Assembly (NCBI GenBank): GCA_007258455.2
Contig: VDFB02275638.1
Location: 62,001-126,000, forward strand
Source of the DNA: Sequoia sempervirens
Taxonomy: Eukaryota; Streptophyta; Pinopsida; Cupressales; Cupressaceae
Reading direction: 5' to 3'
DNA length: 64,000 nt
Every line of letters starts with the position of its first letter. The first letter of the stretch is position 1. Made by a program: the position numbers and the translations under genes. Under the pieces are notes generated by a model. It ran no database searches. It was not told where the DNA came from and was given only the letters and a program-made list of their open reading frames with translations. Shown here piece by piece: positions 1 through 12,814 of the stretch.

Positions 1-1681
1 GTTTTGCAAGTACCCAACGAGTTTCGCAAATACGATTTGTATAGCACCAAGGATGGCCTGATAGTGTTGGGTAGCTATCGTCTATGTAGCTATAGATGAC
101 ATGGACCGACGGTGATAGATTGGATCTTAAATTTGGGTGCAATAACATCAATTGTATATGGTACCTCCTACACTTTCTCAAGCAATTCTTAATGGTCAAA
201 TGACTAATTTAAGAAATTTTGAAACACAAAATCAACACTATCTTTCATTCTATTAATTCAAAGAGTCTAACTATAAATATTCATATCATACTTTTCATAT
301 AGAGCAAAAATAAGTTCAAAATATTTTTCAATGCGATTCTTTATAGCATTACTTAGTACAAAAATTTGTTTCATAGAGGATCGATTGAGGAATTGCAAAT
401 TTGCATGGACTTACCCCTCTCAACAAATTATTCAAGAAGAACAACATAATCATGCTTAAGCTTGAAACTTATCAATATTCTAGCACCATCAATTCAAAGT
501 GCACTAACCTCCTCTAAAGGTTCAACATTGTTGTCCAAAAACAAAGCAACCTTCTACACCTTATGAATCCTAAGCTAAATGACCAAATTTGGCTTAGTGG
601 AGAATTTCTCAAGAGTCTTCCACACGTCCTTAGGCAATTCCAAGTTTCAAATATGAAACCACAACTCATCTGAAACCAACATTCCACAAGGACATAGACA
701 TCCCAAGGACTTGGGGACTTGGAGGAGACATCCCCCTTTCAAAACTAGACAACCTGCTCTATTTTGTGCATGAAAAATTAAAAAGATAACCTCTTTCAGG
801 TTTTAAAAAAAAAAAGCTTAAAACCCCTCAAATGCTAATGAAGAAGATCGTTATTGCAAATTCAACACATTGTATCTACTTTTGAAAATTATCAAATGCT
901 TTTAGTTTGTTAAAGCTTATTTTAATAGCCACACTCACTCTATCCCCAAATTTTGGGAAAAAATTTGCCCTACCTGAAACCATGCCCCTTCATCCCCACC
1001 TTCCTCCTCTCTCCCCACATTCCAAAAACTCAAAGTAACATTGTCTAAATTATTATTCTATGTTATAGGATCTGCCAAGGGGCTGGCCAAATCCGGGTAT
1101 CGGTTAGGTCCGCCTGCAAGTATCGGCAGGGCACGCTATTTAGCTGCCTGATTAATCTAGGGAGAACTCAAGAAAACTTGGATGAACCCAGGAAGAACCC
1201 GTCTGCACAACGACGTAGTTTTCAATTTTTTTGCCTTTTTTTAATATTTTTAGTTTTTTTGAGTTTGACTTGACTAGGTGCCCTCCTCAACCCTAAAAGT
1301 GACTTGTAAAATACTTCAAACACCAAAACAAGCCCATTTTATTTCATTTCTTTTGCAAACAACAAATATCATTCCAAGAGGCTGAACTTTCATTTTTTCT
1401 TGTTGGATCAACAAAAGGAGTTGAAGATTGATCTTTGAAGGTTCTACAATGATTGCATTGTTATTCCTAAGCATTTATGAGTGTTCATTAGCTGCTAAGA
1501 AGATCATAGAAGGATAATTTTGCTAGGAGGTAAGTTTTTTTCAAAAAATTTCCTCCATTTTTGTTTTACAAACATGAAACAATTACTTGTTTTGTTTATC
1601 TATATTTTTTCCATTCTTCTAGATTTCATATATCTATTTTTTGTGTTTGTTTTGAATGTGTTGTTTACAAAATTTCTTGCC
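1..1681. other. Non-coding leader of the hAT-containing block, copy A
   Basis: No gene is supported here. The sequence is AT-rich with scattered short open frames. Its first 45 bases carry GCAAGT and ACTCG/CGAGT-like words that also occur at 36900-37040, and these may be terminal repeats of the hAT element whose dead transposase starts at 1682. A weak Gag-like reading on the minus strand around 400-700 was considered and not accepted. The counterpart is 36998-38688. Confidence 0.5.
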
Positions 1682-4086
1682 ATGGGAATCACAATGGCAA
1701 CTAGTTTTAGCTCCACAGCTCAACCTACATTCAAAACAGATCCGAATTCTCCTCTATGGATATATGTTCAAATGATACAACAAGTGGTGGGGTTACATTT
1801 TGACTTGCAATGGGTGTGATGTTAGATATTCTAGTTCATATAGTCGGGTGAAAGCTCATTTGTGTGGAATACCTATGCAAGGCATCAAACCTTGCCCTGG
1901 AAAGAATGGTGTAGTTGTTCCATCAGAGACAGTCATCAAGTCACCCCTTACCAAAAAAAAGATCAAAGGGAATGCAGCCCCCAATGCCCCCATCTAATCC
2001 CAGTGTTGGTAGAAAACCATCCAATTTTGGCCACTTCTCATCTTCAAACTCAAAGTGAAAAATCCACTACAAACAAAAGACCAAAGGGACCTTTGGAAAC
2101 TGCATTTCAAAATGAGTCAAGACATTGCCGACCAACACGTAGCAAGATGTATTTATGCAAATGGGTTGGCTTTCAATGTTGTTCGCTCTCCATATTGGAA
2201 AGAGATGTTCAAAAAATTTACTGAGCTCCAAAATGGTACAAGGGTTTGGGTTATGAGATGGTGTGTGCCAACTTATTGGAAAAAGAAGTCAAGATTGTTG
2301 AAGATTCATTGCAGCCCATAAGCGATTCATAGGTTGAGACAGGTGTGTCCATTGTTTAAGATGGGTGGAAAGATGCAAAAAATCTGCCCTTGATCAATGT
2401 CATAGCGGTGTCCCCTAAAGGGGTAATGTTTCTGAAAATCGTGGATTGTGAGGGGCAAGTGAAAGATGGCCAATTTATTGCTGATATTCTCATTGCAGCC
2501 ATTGAGGAAGTGGGACCCAATAACATTGTCCAAGTCATAACGAACAATGCAAAGAATTGTAGAGTTGTTGGGTTGTTGGTTGAGAAACGATATTCACATA
2601 TCTTTTGGACACCTTGTGCAGTCCACTCTCTCAATCTTATGCTACAAAAGATTGGGAATAAAATTGATTAGATCAAAGAGTTGTATGCAAATGTTGAAGA
2701 CATCCAAATGTCCATCACCAACCACCACATGTCTCAAGATACTTTTAGATCATTTTCAAAATTGGAGCTATTGAAGGTAAATGAAGTACAAAATTTTACA
2801 TTTTCATAGTTTGATTGTGTATTCTAATTCTCTTTAAAGTTTGTTTTTAAATGTTAATTTATTTTATTTTTTTAATTTTAATAGGTTGCAACCGTTGCAA
2901 AGACCCGTTTCGCCCCTTAACACAATCATCTTGAGACAACTTGTGAAAGTTAGAGAGGCACTTTCTAGCATGGTGATTAGCCATAATTGGTCCATATGGC
3001 GACAAAGCAACTTTGACAGGGCAACGAAAATTAAGCAAATGATATTAGATGACTCATGGTGGGATCGTGTGGAGTATCTCTTTAATTCACCAAGCCCATT
3101 TTGAGCATAATTCGCTATATTGACACAGACAAGCCTTTCATTGGAGAGATATATGATGGCATTGACTCGATGATTGAAAAGATGAAGAGTATCATAAATG
3201 TGAAAGAGCGAGACCCTGAAGAGACTTTCTTCAAATAAGTGCATGCAATTGTTGAAGAAAGATGGAACAAACTAACCATTCCATTACATTTTCTTGCCTT
3301 CGCATTGACTCCAACATACTATAGTACTAAGATTCTTTTTGTGCCAAGAAGGCTTCCCCCATATAGAGATTTTGAAGTAGCTGAAGGGTACGAGACAGCA
3401 TTTTGTAGACTCTTCTCTGAAACTGAATTGTGAGATATAGTCATGAGTGAGTTCATTGATTTTTTGCACTCAAATGGTCAAAGTATTGAGGCTCTTCATG
3501 ATAGGTTTAAGAAGGATTCTCATAGTTGGTGGTACTTCCATGGCCAATTCTTCCACCACCTGCAACCCCTCAATCAAAATTTTATCACAAGTTTAATAAT
3601 TTTTTATTTTTTAGAATTTAGTCCTTAAAATTTCAACTTTCAACTTTCATTTTCTTTTATAGTTTTTTTATTTGTTTTAAATTTTATTTTTATAATGTAC
3701 AACTTGAACTGTTTACTTTGTCTTCATAGGTTGCTAGTTCATTTGCATCTGAGAGGAATTGGAGCACATATTCTTTCATCCACTCAGTAAAGCGCAATAG
3801 ATTGCAAACAAAAAGAGTGGAGAACTTAATATATGTGCATTCCAACTTTTGTCTCCTTTCACACAAACAACATGACTACAAGGAAAGGGACACAAATTTG
3901 CAGGATATCGAGCCAAAGCATACTGACCTGGAAGCTTCCACTTCCCAGCATATTGCATATGAGGATTCTGAAAACCAGTACACTTTTAGTGCCACTATCA
4001 CTACTCATGGTTCATCTAATGTTCCTACATCTAATGTCAATGATGATGATGATATTGATGATTTCGAAAATCCATTTGATGATTAA
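1682..4086 (+). pseudogene. hAT transposase pseudogene (BED finger, DUF659, C-terminal dimerisation region), copy A
   Basis: Fragments in order match a plant hAT transposase. Around 1790-1900 a BED-type zinc finger reads [20 protein letters not shown] followed by [12 protein letters not shown]. Around 2380-2670 a DUF659-like block reads [18 protein letters not shown] and [20 protein letters not shown]. Around 3730-3830 the dimerisation region reads [20 protein letters not shown], and the tail is acidic. Intervals 2775-2885 and about 3575-3729 begin with GT and end with AG and look like introns. Stops after about 1997, 2321, 2671 and 3104 and frame changes break the reading. Copy B has nearly all the same breaks, so the gene was dead before duplication. 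Terminal repeats were not identified with confidence. Confidence 0.85.
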
Positions 4087-4187
4087 AAACGTTGAACAAC
4101 TTGAAATTTGAAGGATGAATATTTATCATGCATGTTTTAAATGACATTCAAGTTTATGGTGGTTTTGTTGTTTATAACTTTATATAA

Positions 4188-4437
4188 TGCTATGTGATAT
4201 ATATATGTATGTGCGTATATGTGTATGTGTATATATATATATGTATGTGTGTATATATATATTATTATATATGCATGTATGTGTATATATATATATATAT
4301 GTATGTACACATCCATACATATACATATATATGTGTGTGTGTGTATATACACATATGTATATGTATGTATATATATACAATGTACATATATACATATATA
4401 TGTGTGTATATACATATATACACATGTAGATATACAT
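4188..4437. repeat. TA/TGTA microsatellite, copy A
   Basis: About 250 bp of alternating TATA, TGTA and TGTG words directly follow the hAT fossil. All six frames are open here only because of low complexity, giving Y/I/C/V-rich strings that are not genes. The counterpart at 41190-41441 has similar interruptions with small length changes. Confidence 0.95.
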
Positions 4438-5751
4438 GATTTTTACATATTTTTTTGTACGGACAAACCCAAAACAAACCCAACCCCCAAAAAAAATCAG
4501 CCAAATCCATGAACCCGAACCAAGACCCATACCAAAATTGGCAACAGTCATTATTGCTAAAAATATCACAAGCTTCATATTCCTTCTTAAGCCAATGAGA
4601 TTTCTCTCTTTCATTAACAGGCTCTTCCTCATTGCCCTTGACAAAGAGTATGCAAAATACCAATCATTTCCTACTTCCACGAATTATATGTGTACCACCT
4701 GTAGGCTGAATAAGAATGGAAGCCATGGCTAGGTGCTAAAAATTAATAATTAATCAGTTAAACCTCCATACACCAGTACATTGGCAGAAAGGGACCAAAT
4801 AATTAAGTCCAAGAAATTGTACTTGCAAGTCCTCATCGGTATTCTTTTTACTTCTTAAGAATTGAAGAACAAATTATAACCATAAATTTTTAAAATAACC
4901 ATTTCTGGATAAAAACTGAATCTACCCTTCTTCCAGCAAACTTTTGCCATCAATTGCAAGAAAAAAAAAACAAAAATAATTGATTCTGGGCAGTTGTAGG
5001 TCCTGACAAGGGTCCAGGAGCCTCTTGACACTAAACAAAAATAATAGTTTCAGATGCCTATGTTTGCACCCCTTCTTCCATCAAAATTGTAGTAATAATT
5101 GTAGAAAAAACCAAAAACACCAAAATCTTGGAAGTTGTAGATCCAAACAAGGTTTTGGAACCTTTTCACACTTTGCAAACAAAATTACATTTTCAGAGAC
5201 TCAATTTATCATATAGGTTGAAACTGTTATTCTTCCTGCAAACATTCTCTGAAAATGCCAAAGAACGAAAAAGCATTTATTGGGCAGTTGTCAAGAGCAA
5301 ATCTTGTTTTTCTAATATTTTTTCATCCACACTTCAAATTTTGTTAACAAATAATTGTCAAAAAGCTCTTGAGATGAACCAAACAGTGATGAAGATGAAT
5401 CTGAAAAACATGCAGTAGATTGTTCACAATACTCAGCAGAACCAATGCCTAAAGCACATATCTTTGCCACTCAACAACCAATCAAACAAACAAACATTTG
5501 TTAGAAAGTTCTCACCAATTCAGACACATCGACTAGACCAGAATCTTGAAATAGGCCTCCATTCATAATCTAAACACCTCCAATTGAAAACAGTCACACC
5601 TAAATTTTCTCTTACCATCACAATCAGAAACATTCCCACTCACAAGGTCTCCATGCCTTGAGACAAGTATCAGCCTGCTTTGATAGCATAAGAGAACTTA
5701 GAAGCATTCCATTGAAAGGACCAAACATAAACTCACACACACATAAGACAC
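4438..5751. other. Unassigned AT-rich spacer, copy A
   Basis: No gene recognised. The stretch contains AT-rich sequence with short open frames conserved in copy B only because the whole block is duplicated. It ends at the GACAC target duplication of the solo LTR. Confidence 0.4.
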
Positions 5752-5896
5752 TGTAATGTCCCCTTCTTGCACCTAATCAGTTGGAGAGTTCCATTAGCCT
5801 ATTCCAGGGTTCCCGTAGGCTAAGTGGAGTTGATTAGAGGACTCAGAGCCAGTGTTGGGCTCTGTGGTGGTTTTCGGTGCTTTCTGGCAAGACTTT

Positions 5897-6009
5897 CTAT
5901 TTTTAGCAATGGTCGTTTTTCAGTACGTACTATTTATAGTAAGTCTAAGCGCATCTCAAATTGTGCCAGTTTGATGTTTGGGAACACTTACTGTTTTTGC
6001 TATTTTTAG
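5897..6009 (+). promoter_or_regulatory. Cluster of three CTA(A/T)4TAG (MEF2-type CArG) boxes in the LTR U3
   Basis: Perfect matches to CTA(A/T)4TAG occur at 5897-5906, 5930-5939 and 6000-6009. The same motif recurs in other LTRs in this window. It is the consensus bound by MEF2-type MADS-domain proteins, which in plants are the MIKC* class. Function here is inferred. Confidence 0.5.
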
Positions 6010-6372
6010 TAAGTGTATTTTTGGCAACTGGTCCAGGTCTATGTTACTCCAGCAGTGTTAAATTTCCTGTTTGGGCGTTGGTGAGTCTAAGGTTAATTAA
6101 ATTAATATTTGTATTTTCCCGTCACTTAAGTTATGTTACAAACTCACTTTATAACTTAAGTGAGGGTCTTGGGGTCATCAAAAAGTACCTTGTCTCAAGC
6201 CTAGTTGATTAAAGTTGTTCTTAAAAGGCAAAATTATAAGCCTCAAAAGGTGGATGCCACTCTAGGGAGACATAAGAATTTTTAAATAAAATAAAAAGTT
6301 CATGAAGGGGGGCATGGGAGTTTTGGAGGGAAAAGAATTCAAATGTGGTTGCCCTAATTTCCCTCTCACTTC

Positions 6373-6380
6373 TATAAAAG
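6373..6380 (+). promoter_or_regulatory. LTR TATA box
   Basis: TATAAAAG lies about 0.6 kb into the LTR and about 0.4 kb downstream of the CTA(A/T)4TAG cluster, a plausible RNA polymerase II core promoter for the former retrotransposon. It is conserved in copy B near 43376. Confidence 0.5.
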
Positions 6381-7055
6381 CAACACTTTGGCTCTCATTT
6401 GTCTATCTATTTTTTGGCAACATAACAGGATGAATGCTTCCAGGGTTCTATTTCTGCGAGTTAAGGACGAAAACCCTCACCGTTTGTAGTTGATTTCGGT
6501 GGTGAGATATCCACCCTAGCCCAAAAGGGGTGATTCTACTTCAGGGATCACATTGGGTGTTCACAAAGTTCTAATTTCAGCCATTTTGGAGGTTGAACAA
6601 TGAAGATCTTCTTGGTTTTTTGATTTGGGTTTGATGGTTTATGTGTGATTGGAATTTTGCTTCATTTTGGAGGTGTTTGGAGGCATTTAGAGGCAGTTTC
6701 AGAAGTCTGATTTGCATTTCCAGAATTCTGGAAACTCATATTTTGACAGTAGCTGAAGGTGAAACTCATTCATAACTCCATGCATGCTTGGCAAATCATT
6801 CTGGGCATTGATTTGTTGGAATCCTCTCTCTTGGGCGCCACATTTCAAGTACTCACTTGAATTTATCACTGAAGCTTTGATTTTTAAACGGCAAATCGCC
6901 CCTCCTAGGGAGCAGTGCTTCTTGGGTCTTTGTGCATGAGCAGCTCTGCTGTTGTATAGACCTTTATTCTGCCCTATAATGGTTTCTGTGTAGCTGTCTT
7001 TTGCATGAGGTTCAGTGTTTTCATTGGCAACTTTCATATCTACCATGTGATGCAC

Positions 7056-7790
7056 GCATAGCAGCATAAATCGTTTGGGGAAAAAATCGGCAAACCAAAA
7101 AATTAGGATTTTTTGAAAAATCGTGAAAAAATCGGGAAAAAATCGGATTTGAAATTAAATTATAAATCTAATTATATAAACATTAAATTCTAATTATTAT
7201 AAATCGGATTTGAAATTAAATTCTAAATCTAAACATTAAATTATAATTTTTTAAATTATATAATTATAATATAGGAATATTATATTTTTAAAATTATATA
7301 TTAAAATATTATTAATAATTTAATTATATAAGTAATAAGACTATAAGCAAAACTAAATTTTATATATTATTATGAAATAAAAAATATCAAATATGTAAAA
7401 TTATATCTTAAAAATTATATATATTAATTATAATAAATTTATATTATATATATTACATAATTTAAACATAAAATGTTTAAAAATTATATATATTAATTAT
7501 GATCAATTTAATTTAAATTATATTATATATTTTTAAAAATTAGATATATTGTCATTTTCATAAATATATAAAGAAATATACTTAGTGTTTCTTATAAAGT
7601 TTAAACATTAAAAAATTTAAACTTAAACTATAAATTTAACCCTACCAAAGGAAATCGCATTTTTGTTTCTACCCTAAAAAAAAATACAAACAAACAAAAA
7701 TGACAGGTCTCCATTTGCTATAATGATTTATTTGGCATGGTTCTATATGAAAATGTGAAGTTGTTTCATTGTAATTTCCTTTCTATGCAA
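7056..7790. other. Copy A-specific AT-rich insertion with partial tandem duplication inside the solo LTR
   Basis: Copy B has about 30 unrelated bases where copy A has about 735 bp. The left part repeats AAAAATCGG-like words (7080-7145), the middle is almost pure A/T, and the right end (7706-7790) is a second copy of LTR sequence found again at 7856-7937. No coding potential or clear terminal inverted repeats were seen. It could be a non-autonomous DNA element inserted after duplication, or sequence that copy B lost. Confidence 0.6.
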
Positions 7791-8062
7791 ATGTTATCAG
7801 GTCTGCAATTCATTGTAAGAGGTCTGAAAATATACCTTTAAGTCTGAAATTCAATGGTCTCCATTTGCTATAATGATTTATTATGGTTCTATATGAAAAT
7901 GTGAAGTTGTTTCATTGTAATTTCCTTTCTATGCAATGTTTCCTTTGTATGCTTTATGATGATGCAAACATGTGAAAAAGAAACAAACCAAACATATCAG
8001 CAAACACATCTCAGTCAGCAAACAAATCAAAAAAAAAAATCAGGGGTGGTTGTTACAGACAC

Positions 8063-11000
8063 AAAGATTCGGATAGGACACCAAGTACCCAAACAATAAT
8101 TGTTTACTCACTAATACTTAAAAAATCCTACATTCCATATAAGAGTCAATCCACGTTTGTGTATCTGATTACAAGTTGAAACAAGGATATCATAATTCCA
8201 AACAAATTGTTACCAAAGAATGCGAGAAACTGACAAATCAAGGTACACTCAGTCAAAGTTATACAGAATGCAATCTTGGATTCCCAAAGGACACAAGCCA
8301 TTCCAAGGAAAAAATATCAAAAGCCTCTTTCCTGAAATCAATGCAGAAGATGGAGAGTTATTTGCAGGGATGTTTTTAAATCTTCAAGTTATACAGAATG
8401 CAATCTTGGATTCCCACAGGGAGTAGGATCCACTCACAAAGGAGCTGATAGCATAAACCTAGCAGCAAACTTTTAAAGTTAGCAGAACCAAGGCCCTGAC
8501 TGAAGCCAATGCAGAACAGTTTGTAGATATGCAATATAATATTATGACCTGCAAAGTCTGGGAGAACACTTCAAACAAATTGAGACCAGCAATGTTCTGC
8601 AGTTGTATCATATCTTTTTTTCAGTTGGATAATTTAGTTAGCATGTTGTCAATCAATATCCTTTTCATTAACATATATTATGTTTTTTATATGATCTAAT
8701 GTTCTGCTAATGAAGGTTGTTTTGATTTGCTAATTGAGTCTCCCAATACGAATTACATTCATGTATACCATTACTGGACAAAAGTGGCATTAGTTATGTG
8801 AGGCTCTACCCTCACTGTCCAAAATCTCTGCATCTGTGACAATTTGTAAATTTGTATATTGGGCAATGCTAGTATACAAAATTCCAGAATTTTGCCAGAA
8901 AATCTAGAAAACAAAATAGAACAATTGAGCACCACACACAACGTTCCCTTCTAATCTCACTTCCCTAGTTCTGAATTACCCATGAAGTCTGCATATTTAT
9001 ATTTCTTACACTTGCACATAACTAAAAAGTCAACATCTTTTACTCTAATCCTTGCAAGAGGCAATGTCCAATTCCCAAAACATTGCTACCTGACATAGTA
9101 TTAGTGTTTTGGGAATTTTTTACTTTACATCCACAAAGTTGCAAATGCACATCCACAAAGTTGCAAATGCCCCACCATGCTATATGTCGGTCAGGTATTT
9201 TGTCATTATTTTTTCATGCACAGTATTGTGTCTTATCATTTCCCCTTTTGATATTTTCTTTCAAAATCACATAATCTTATTCAACTTTCATAGGCAATTT
9301 ATCACTATTAGTATTATAATGACTTTTCATTTTGGAGGAGCTCAATCAACCCTCAAAACAATATTTAGAAAACATTATTTGCTATAAATTTGGTAGTTTT
9401 TAACTGCTAACATAATTGTCCTTTATCAACTCTCAACTTGGTATACAATATACCACCTTGTGTGTGTGATCCATGTAGTTTATGTTTATAGCTATTGTGC
9501 AGTTATCTTAAATTGAATGCAGCTGTAAATTTTTTTGATATGTTTCTTCCTACAATAGTTACATAAGCCAGGGTAAGTTGGAGTCTAAAGATATTAGTTG
9601 GCATTTGTCAACATGTTCGCATATGTTTTATTTCAAAACAAATGACTCAATAGAACTGTAGGAAAAGTATGTTGAATGTTGGAACAAGTAACTAGCAGAG
9701 TTTTCAAGTCACAGGGTAACTATTATGATGGTATTTAAAACAGGCCACAAATTTACCTTCTTTCTGCTCTACTAATGAAGACTGTATCTTGCTCCTGGAT
9801 TGTTCTATCCTGCATGGCTAATTGCATTAGTCCTGACAAAATTTTGTTAAAACAACTTTGCTGGCTAGTGTAGGGATTTATTTTCCTGCAAAAGTTTCTT
9901 CTCTGTCTCCAGACGTAAGGATCTCCTGCTAAGGAACAGTTCCTCTTCCTGAACAGAGATACACTTCTAGTCCCTGGTGGTTGCATGAAACTTCTTAACA
10001 TTTTACTTTCAAGGATCCTTTATCTGCACATATCCTCTTAATCAGCTACAAATCTTTTCAGAAGGGAGGGAGAATTGATTATCTTCTTCCTGTCCGAGAT
10101 ACATGTCTTATGAAAATGAGGGAAAGGATAAACTGACACTGTCTCTAAAGGAAAATGAGTCATTTCAACGGTATTACATCCCAACTCTTGTCCTCAAATT
10201 TGAATTGTATGTTGACCGTATTCAGGTGCTACATTAGAAGGCCTTCACTTATTGTTTCAAGCAAATCAGACCAGCCACAGAAACAATAAAAAATGGATGA
10301 TTGCTAAATAGAACATTCAGAATGGATTAGCTGTCATTATGTTGCTGAAGTGATAATTCTTATCAATCTCTTTTCAATTCTAAAGACAAGGATTAGATTT
10401 TGATAATGGAACCTATATGATCAGAAAAGTTGGAGTCTTTGTAAAGTATTGGACAATAAATTTCAACCCTTGGAAGATTCACCTCCTTCAGCTTTAGTAT
10501 AGCAAAGGATTCCTGCGTTACCATTGGGATTCTAGCATCAAAAAGGTTTTAAACAAACTGGAAATATTCTTGGTACCAACCAGATGCCTTCACAACTTAC
10601 AAAAGGAGTAAATAATCTAAACCGTGCAACAACATTCATAGATCTCGATATGGAAAAAGTAAAAACCTTTCCAAAAATCATCAACTTGGTAACAGCCCTT
10701 GATTAAAGATAAGCGTCACTTCAAGTGAACTAGTTTGAGTATAAAACACATGGTACACTCGTGCCTAAGAAATTAGAAAGATAAATCAAGTGGAACAAAA
10801 CCATGGAGGATAATAATTACTCAATGACTACTCTAAAAATTGGCTCCAAGTTTGATGGGAATAATAAATTAAAAATAGTAACTAGAATGGCATATATAAA
10901 GTAAATCATTTATCCTCCCAAAAAAGGACCCAAAGCATGCTTTTGAGCTTAACTCCTTCCAAATCTTGGCAGAATCAGATCAAGAGCGGGAACTCAATGA

Positions 11001-12814
11001 ACTCAGGGCATTAATTCCAGTTCCCACATCAATCTTACATAAGATTTTCATTTAACTGGCAGAGATAATACAGATCCTATAACCGAAGGCTAATTGGCTC
11101 CAATAGAAAAAACAAGTTGTGTGACAACATGAGAATCTTGAAATTGAGCAAATTCAGTTTCCAAAGCCAGCAACTAAGAGGAAAGGTGCAAAGCCAACAG
11201 AAGTTACCCTAAAGGAGTATGGATAACTCTAACTGACTCTGGGTCAACCACAGATTCATGAGAAAATTGGCATGTACATTTTAGTTTGTGGCTCCATCAG
11301 CTTTCTAGTGTATTCCTCTGCTTATGAATGCCCACAACTCTGTCCTACAGTGCATGGAGGACATGCTTGCAGCAATAATTGCAATTGAACACATCGAAGT
11401 GGCCTGTTTCTACAATTTATTTTGATTCTGAACTATAAAGAACAGTTGATTTCTGTATAAAAAATGAACTTCTTCATTAGCAAAGCCAAGAACGTCATTT
11501 CTTCCTTGAATGGGATTAGACCATGTTGTAAATCATTGGGGCTTTCCTTGAGTAGACCTTTGTTCAAATTTCCAAAAGAGTTGTCACATGCTACCATGTA
11601 CAAACATTGTGTGCTTAAACTGGGTAAACTTGCACATCCAATTATGGCTGTGGCATACCCATACAAACATGGCCAGATACACATCCAAGTTGAATTTGTT
11701 AGAAGAGATACCCCTCAGTCATGGCATCTAAGCCAGACTCCCTATAAGAAGACTTTACTAATTGAAAAAAAAAAATTCTTTCTTCTTAATAGTTAAAAAC
11801 AAAAGTAATTGTTGTGGAACTTAAACTGGAACCAGAGGTTGGTGGCAATGCTGGTTTGGATTCTTCCAATGAGTATAGTCTGCTCCCTAAGAAGATTTTG
11901 GCTGTGCACTGCAATGTAGAAATTCGCAGGCATTTTGCCTTGATTTGTATTTAGTGGTTAAACATCTCTTAGTTGCCCATTCCAAAGGGGCAAAGGGGTG
12001 CTGGAGATGACCAGTTCTTTCAGCTTGCCATCTGTCAATGGGCATAAACTGGTTTGCTCACAGCAGCATGAAGAAATTATCTATGGTATCCAGTTCTCAG
12101 CCTTGGTGAATAGTGGTAACAACATTCTCATTAGCCCTGAATTAGTGGTGGTTGGTGTTTGGGGTGCGTCTAGTGAGGACACTAGAATGGTGGCAGCTGG
12201 TAGATTGAGTGGTGTTGGCTATGGTGTTGGTGGCAGGGGGTTGTTTGTTAACATTTGCAGCAATTGGCTAGCGTTGGTCTTCATTTTCTGGTGGGCTGGC
12301 CAATGTGTCCTGGCACCCTTGTGTGAGTCTGGTTTTTGTCTTTTTCTATGGTACTTCCCATCTTTTGTAACTCGATTTCTGTGCTTCTTGGGCGGAGGCC
12401 CCTATAGAACCCCACAGAATTTTTTCAAAAAAATAGGTGATTATCTGCAACAAATGGAACCTTGAAATTTATTTTATCCAAATAATCCACACTGGGAAAA
12501 TGAAAAATGACAATGAAGAAATGGTTCATTTCATACCAACAATGTTAGTCAATAACATGTCTACCTTTAAAAAGAACAAAGAACTCTTCCGAGTTCATGT
12601 TCTACTTCTATTGGCCATCAAAAAGAATCCTGCACATTCAGGTTGATGAGTAAATGTGTATATAGTACAGACACTAACAATAAATGCATTGTGAATGACA
12701 ATGGCTATTTTGTCAACATAATATGAATTTTATGTGTCAGAGATACAGAACTAAAATTTGTACATTTCAAACTCTGTTAAATCTGAGTGGACAGAACAGA
12801 TAAGATTTAGTTAC
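8063..12814. other. Non-coding segment downstream of aminotransferase exon 7, copy A
   Basis: No gene recognised. Open frames at 9753-10001 (minus), 11464-11796 (plus) and 11998-12465 (plus) are not recognisable proteins and are retained in copy B only with indels or altered ends. The corresponding copy B segment forms part of the giant intron of the aminotransferase. An extra block at 12238-12463, absent from copy B, ends in a T-rich then A-rich tract and could be a LINE 3' tail or sequence deleted from copy B. Confidence 0.4.

Larger units (their letters stand above)
5752..8057 (+). mobile_element. Solo LTR (TGTAATGTCCCC family), copy A
   Basis: The LTR starts TGTAATGTCCCC and ends GGTTGTTACA. 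It is flanked by the direct 5-bp repeat GACAC (5747-5751 and 8058-8062), with no internal retrotransposon coding region, so it is a solo LTR left by LTR-LTR recombination. The length is about 2.3 kb here but 1.6 kb in copy B, because about 0.7 kb of AT-rich sequence at 7056-7790 is extra. The U3-like part has three CTA(A/T)4TAG boxes and a TATA box about 0.6 kb from the start. The opening sequence resembles the LTRs at 22513 and, inverted, 62731. That last LTR belongs to a Ty3/Gypsy chromovirus, which suggests the superfamily. Confidence 0.88.

Noticed and set aside
400..700. Possible Copia Gag (UBN2-like) on the minus strand, reading [12 protein letters not shown] then TKPN
   Set aside because: The match is short and interrupted by stops, and the downstream Gag and zinc-knuckle motifs were not found.
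4187..4663. Long Y/I/C-rich open frames on both strands across 4137-4680, 41190-41664 and 60185-60725
   Set aside because: They are translations of TA/TGTA microsatellites. All frames are open because of low complexity, and there is no protein signature.
9753..10001. 82-residue minus-strand open frame present in both copies
   Set aside because: No recognisable motif. Retention of 82 codons in a young duplicate is not evidence of selection.
11464..11796. 110-residue open frame conserved in copy B
   Set aside because: The C-terminus differs by frameshift between copies and no family is recognisable. Conservation is explained by the recent duplication.
11998..12465. 155-residue open frame in copy A
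   Set aside because: Its second half is the block absent from copy B. There is no domain, and the hydrophobic stretch is T-rich, possibly a LINE tail.
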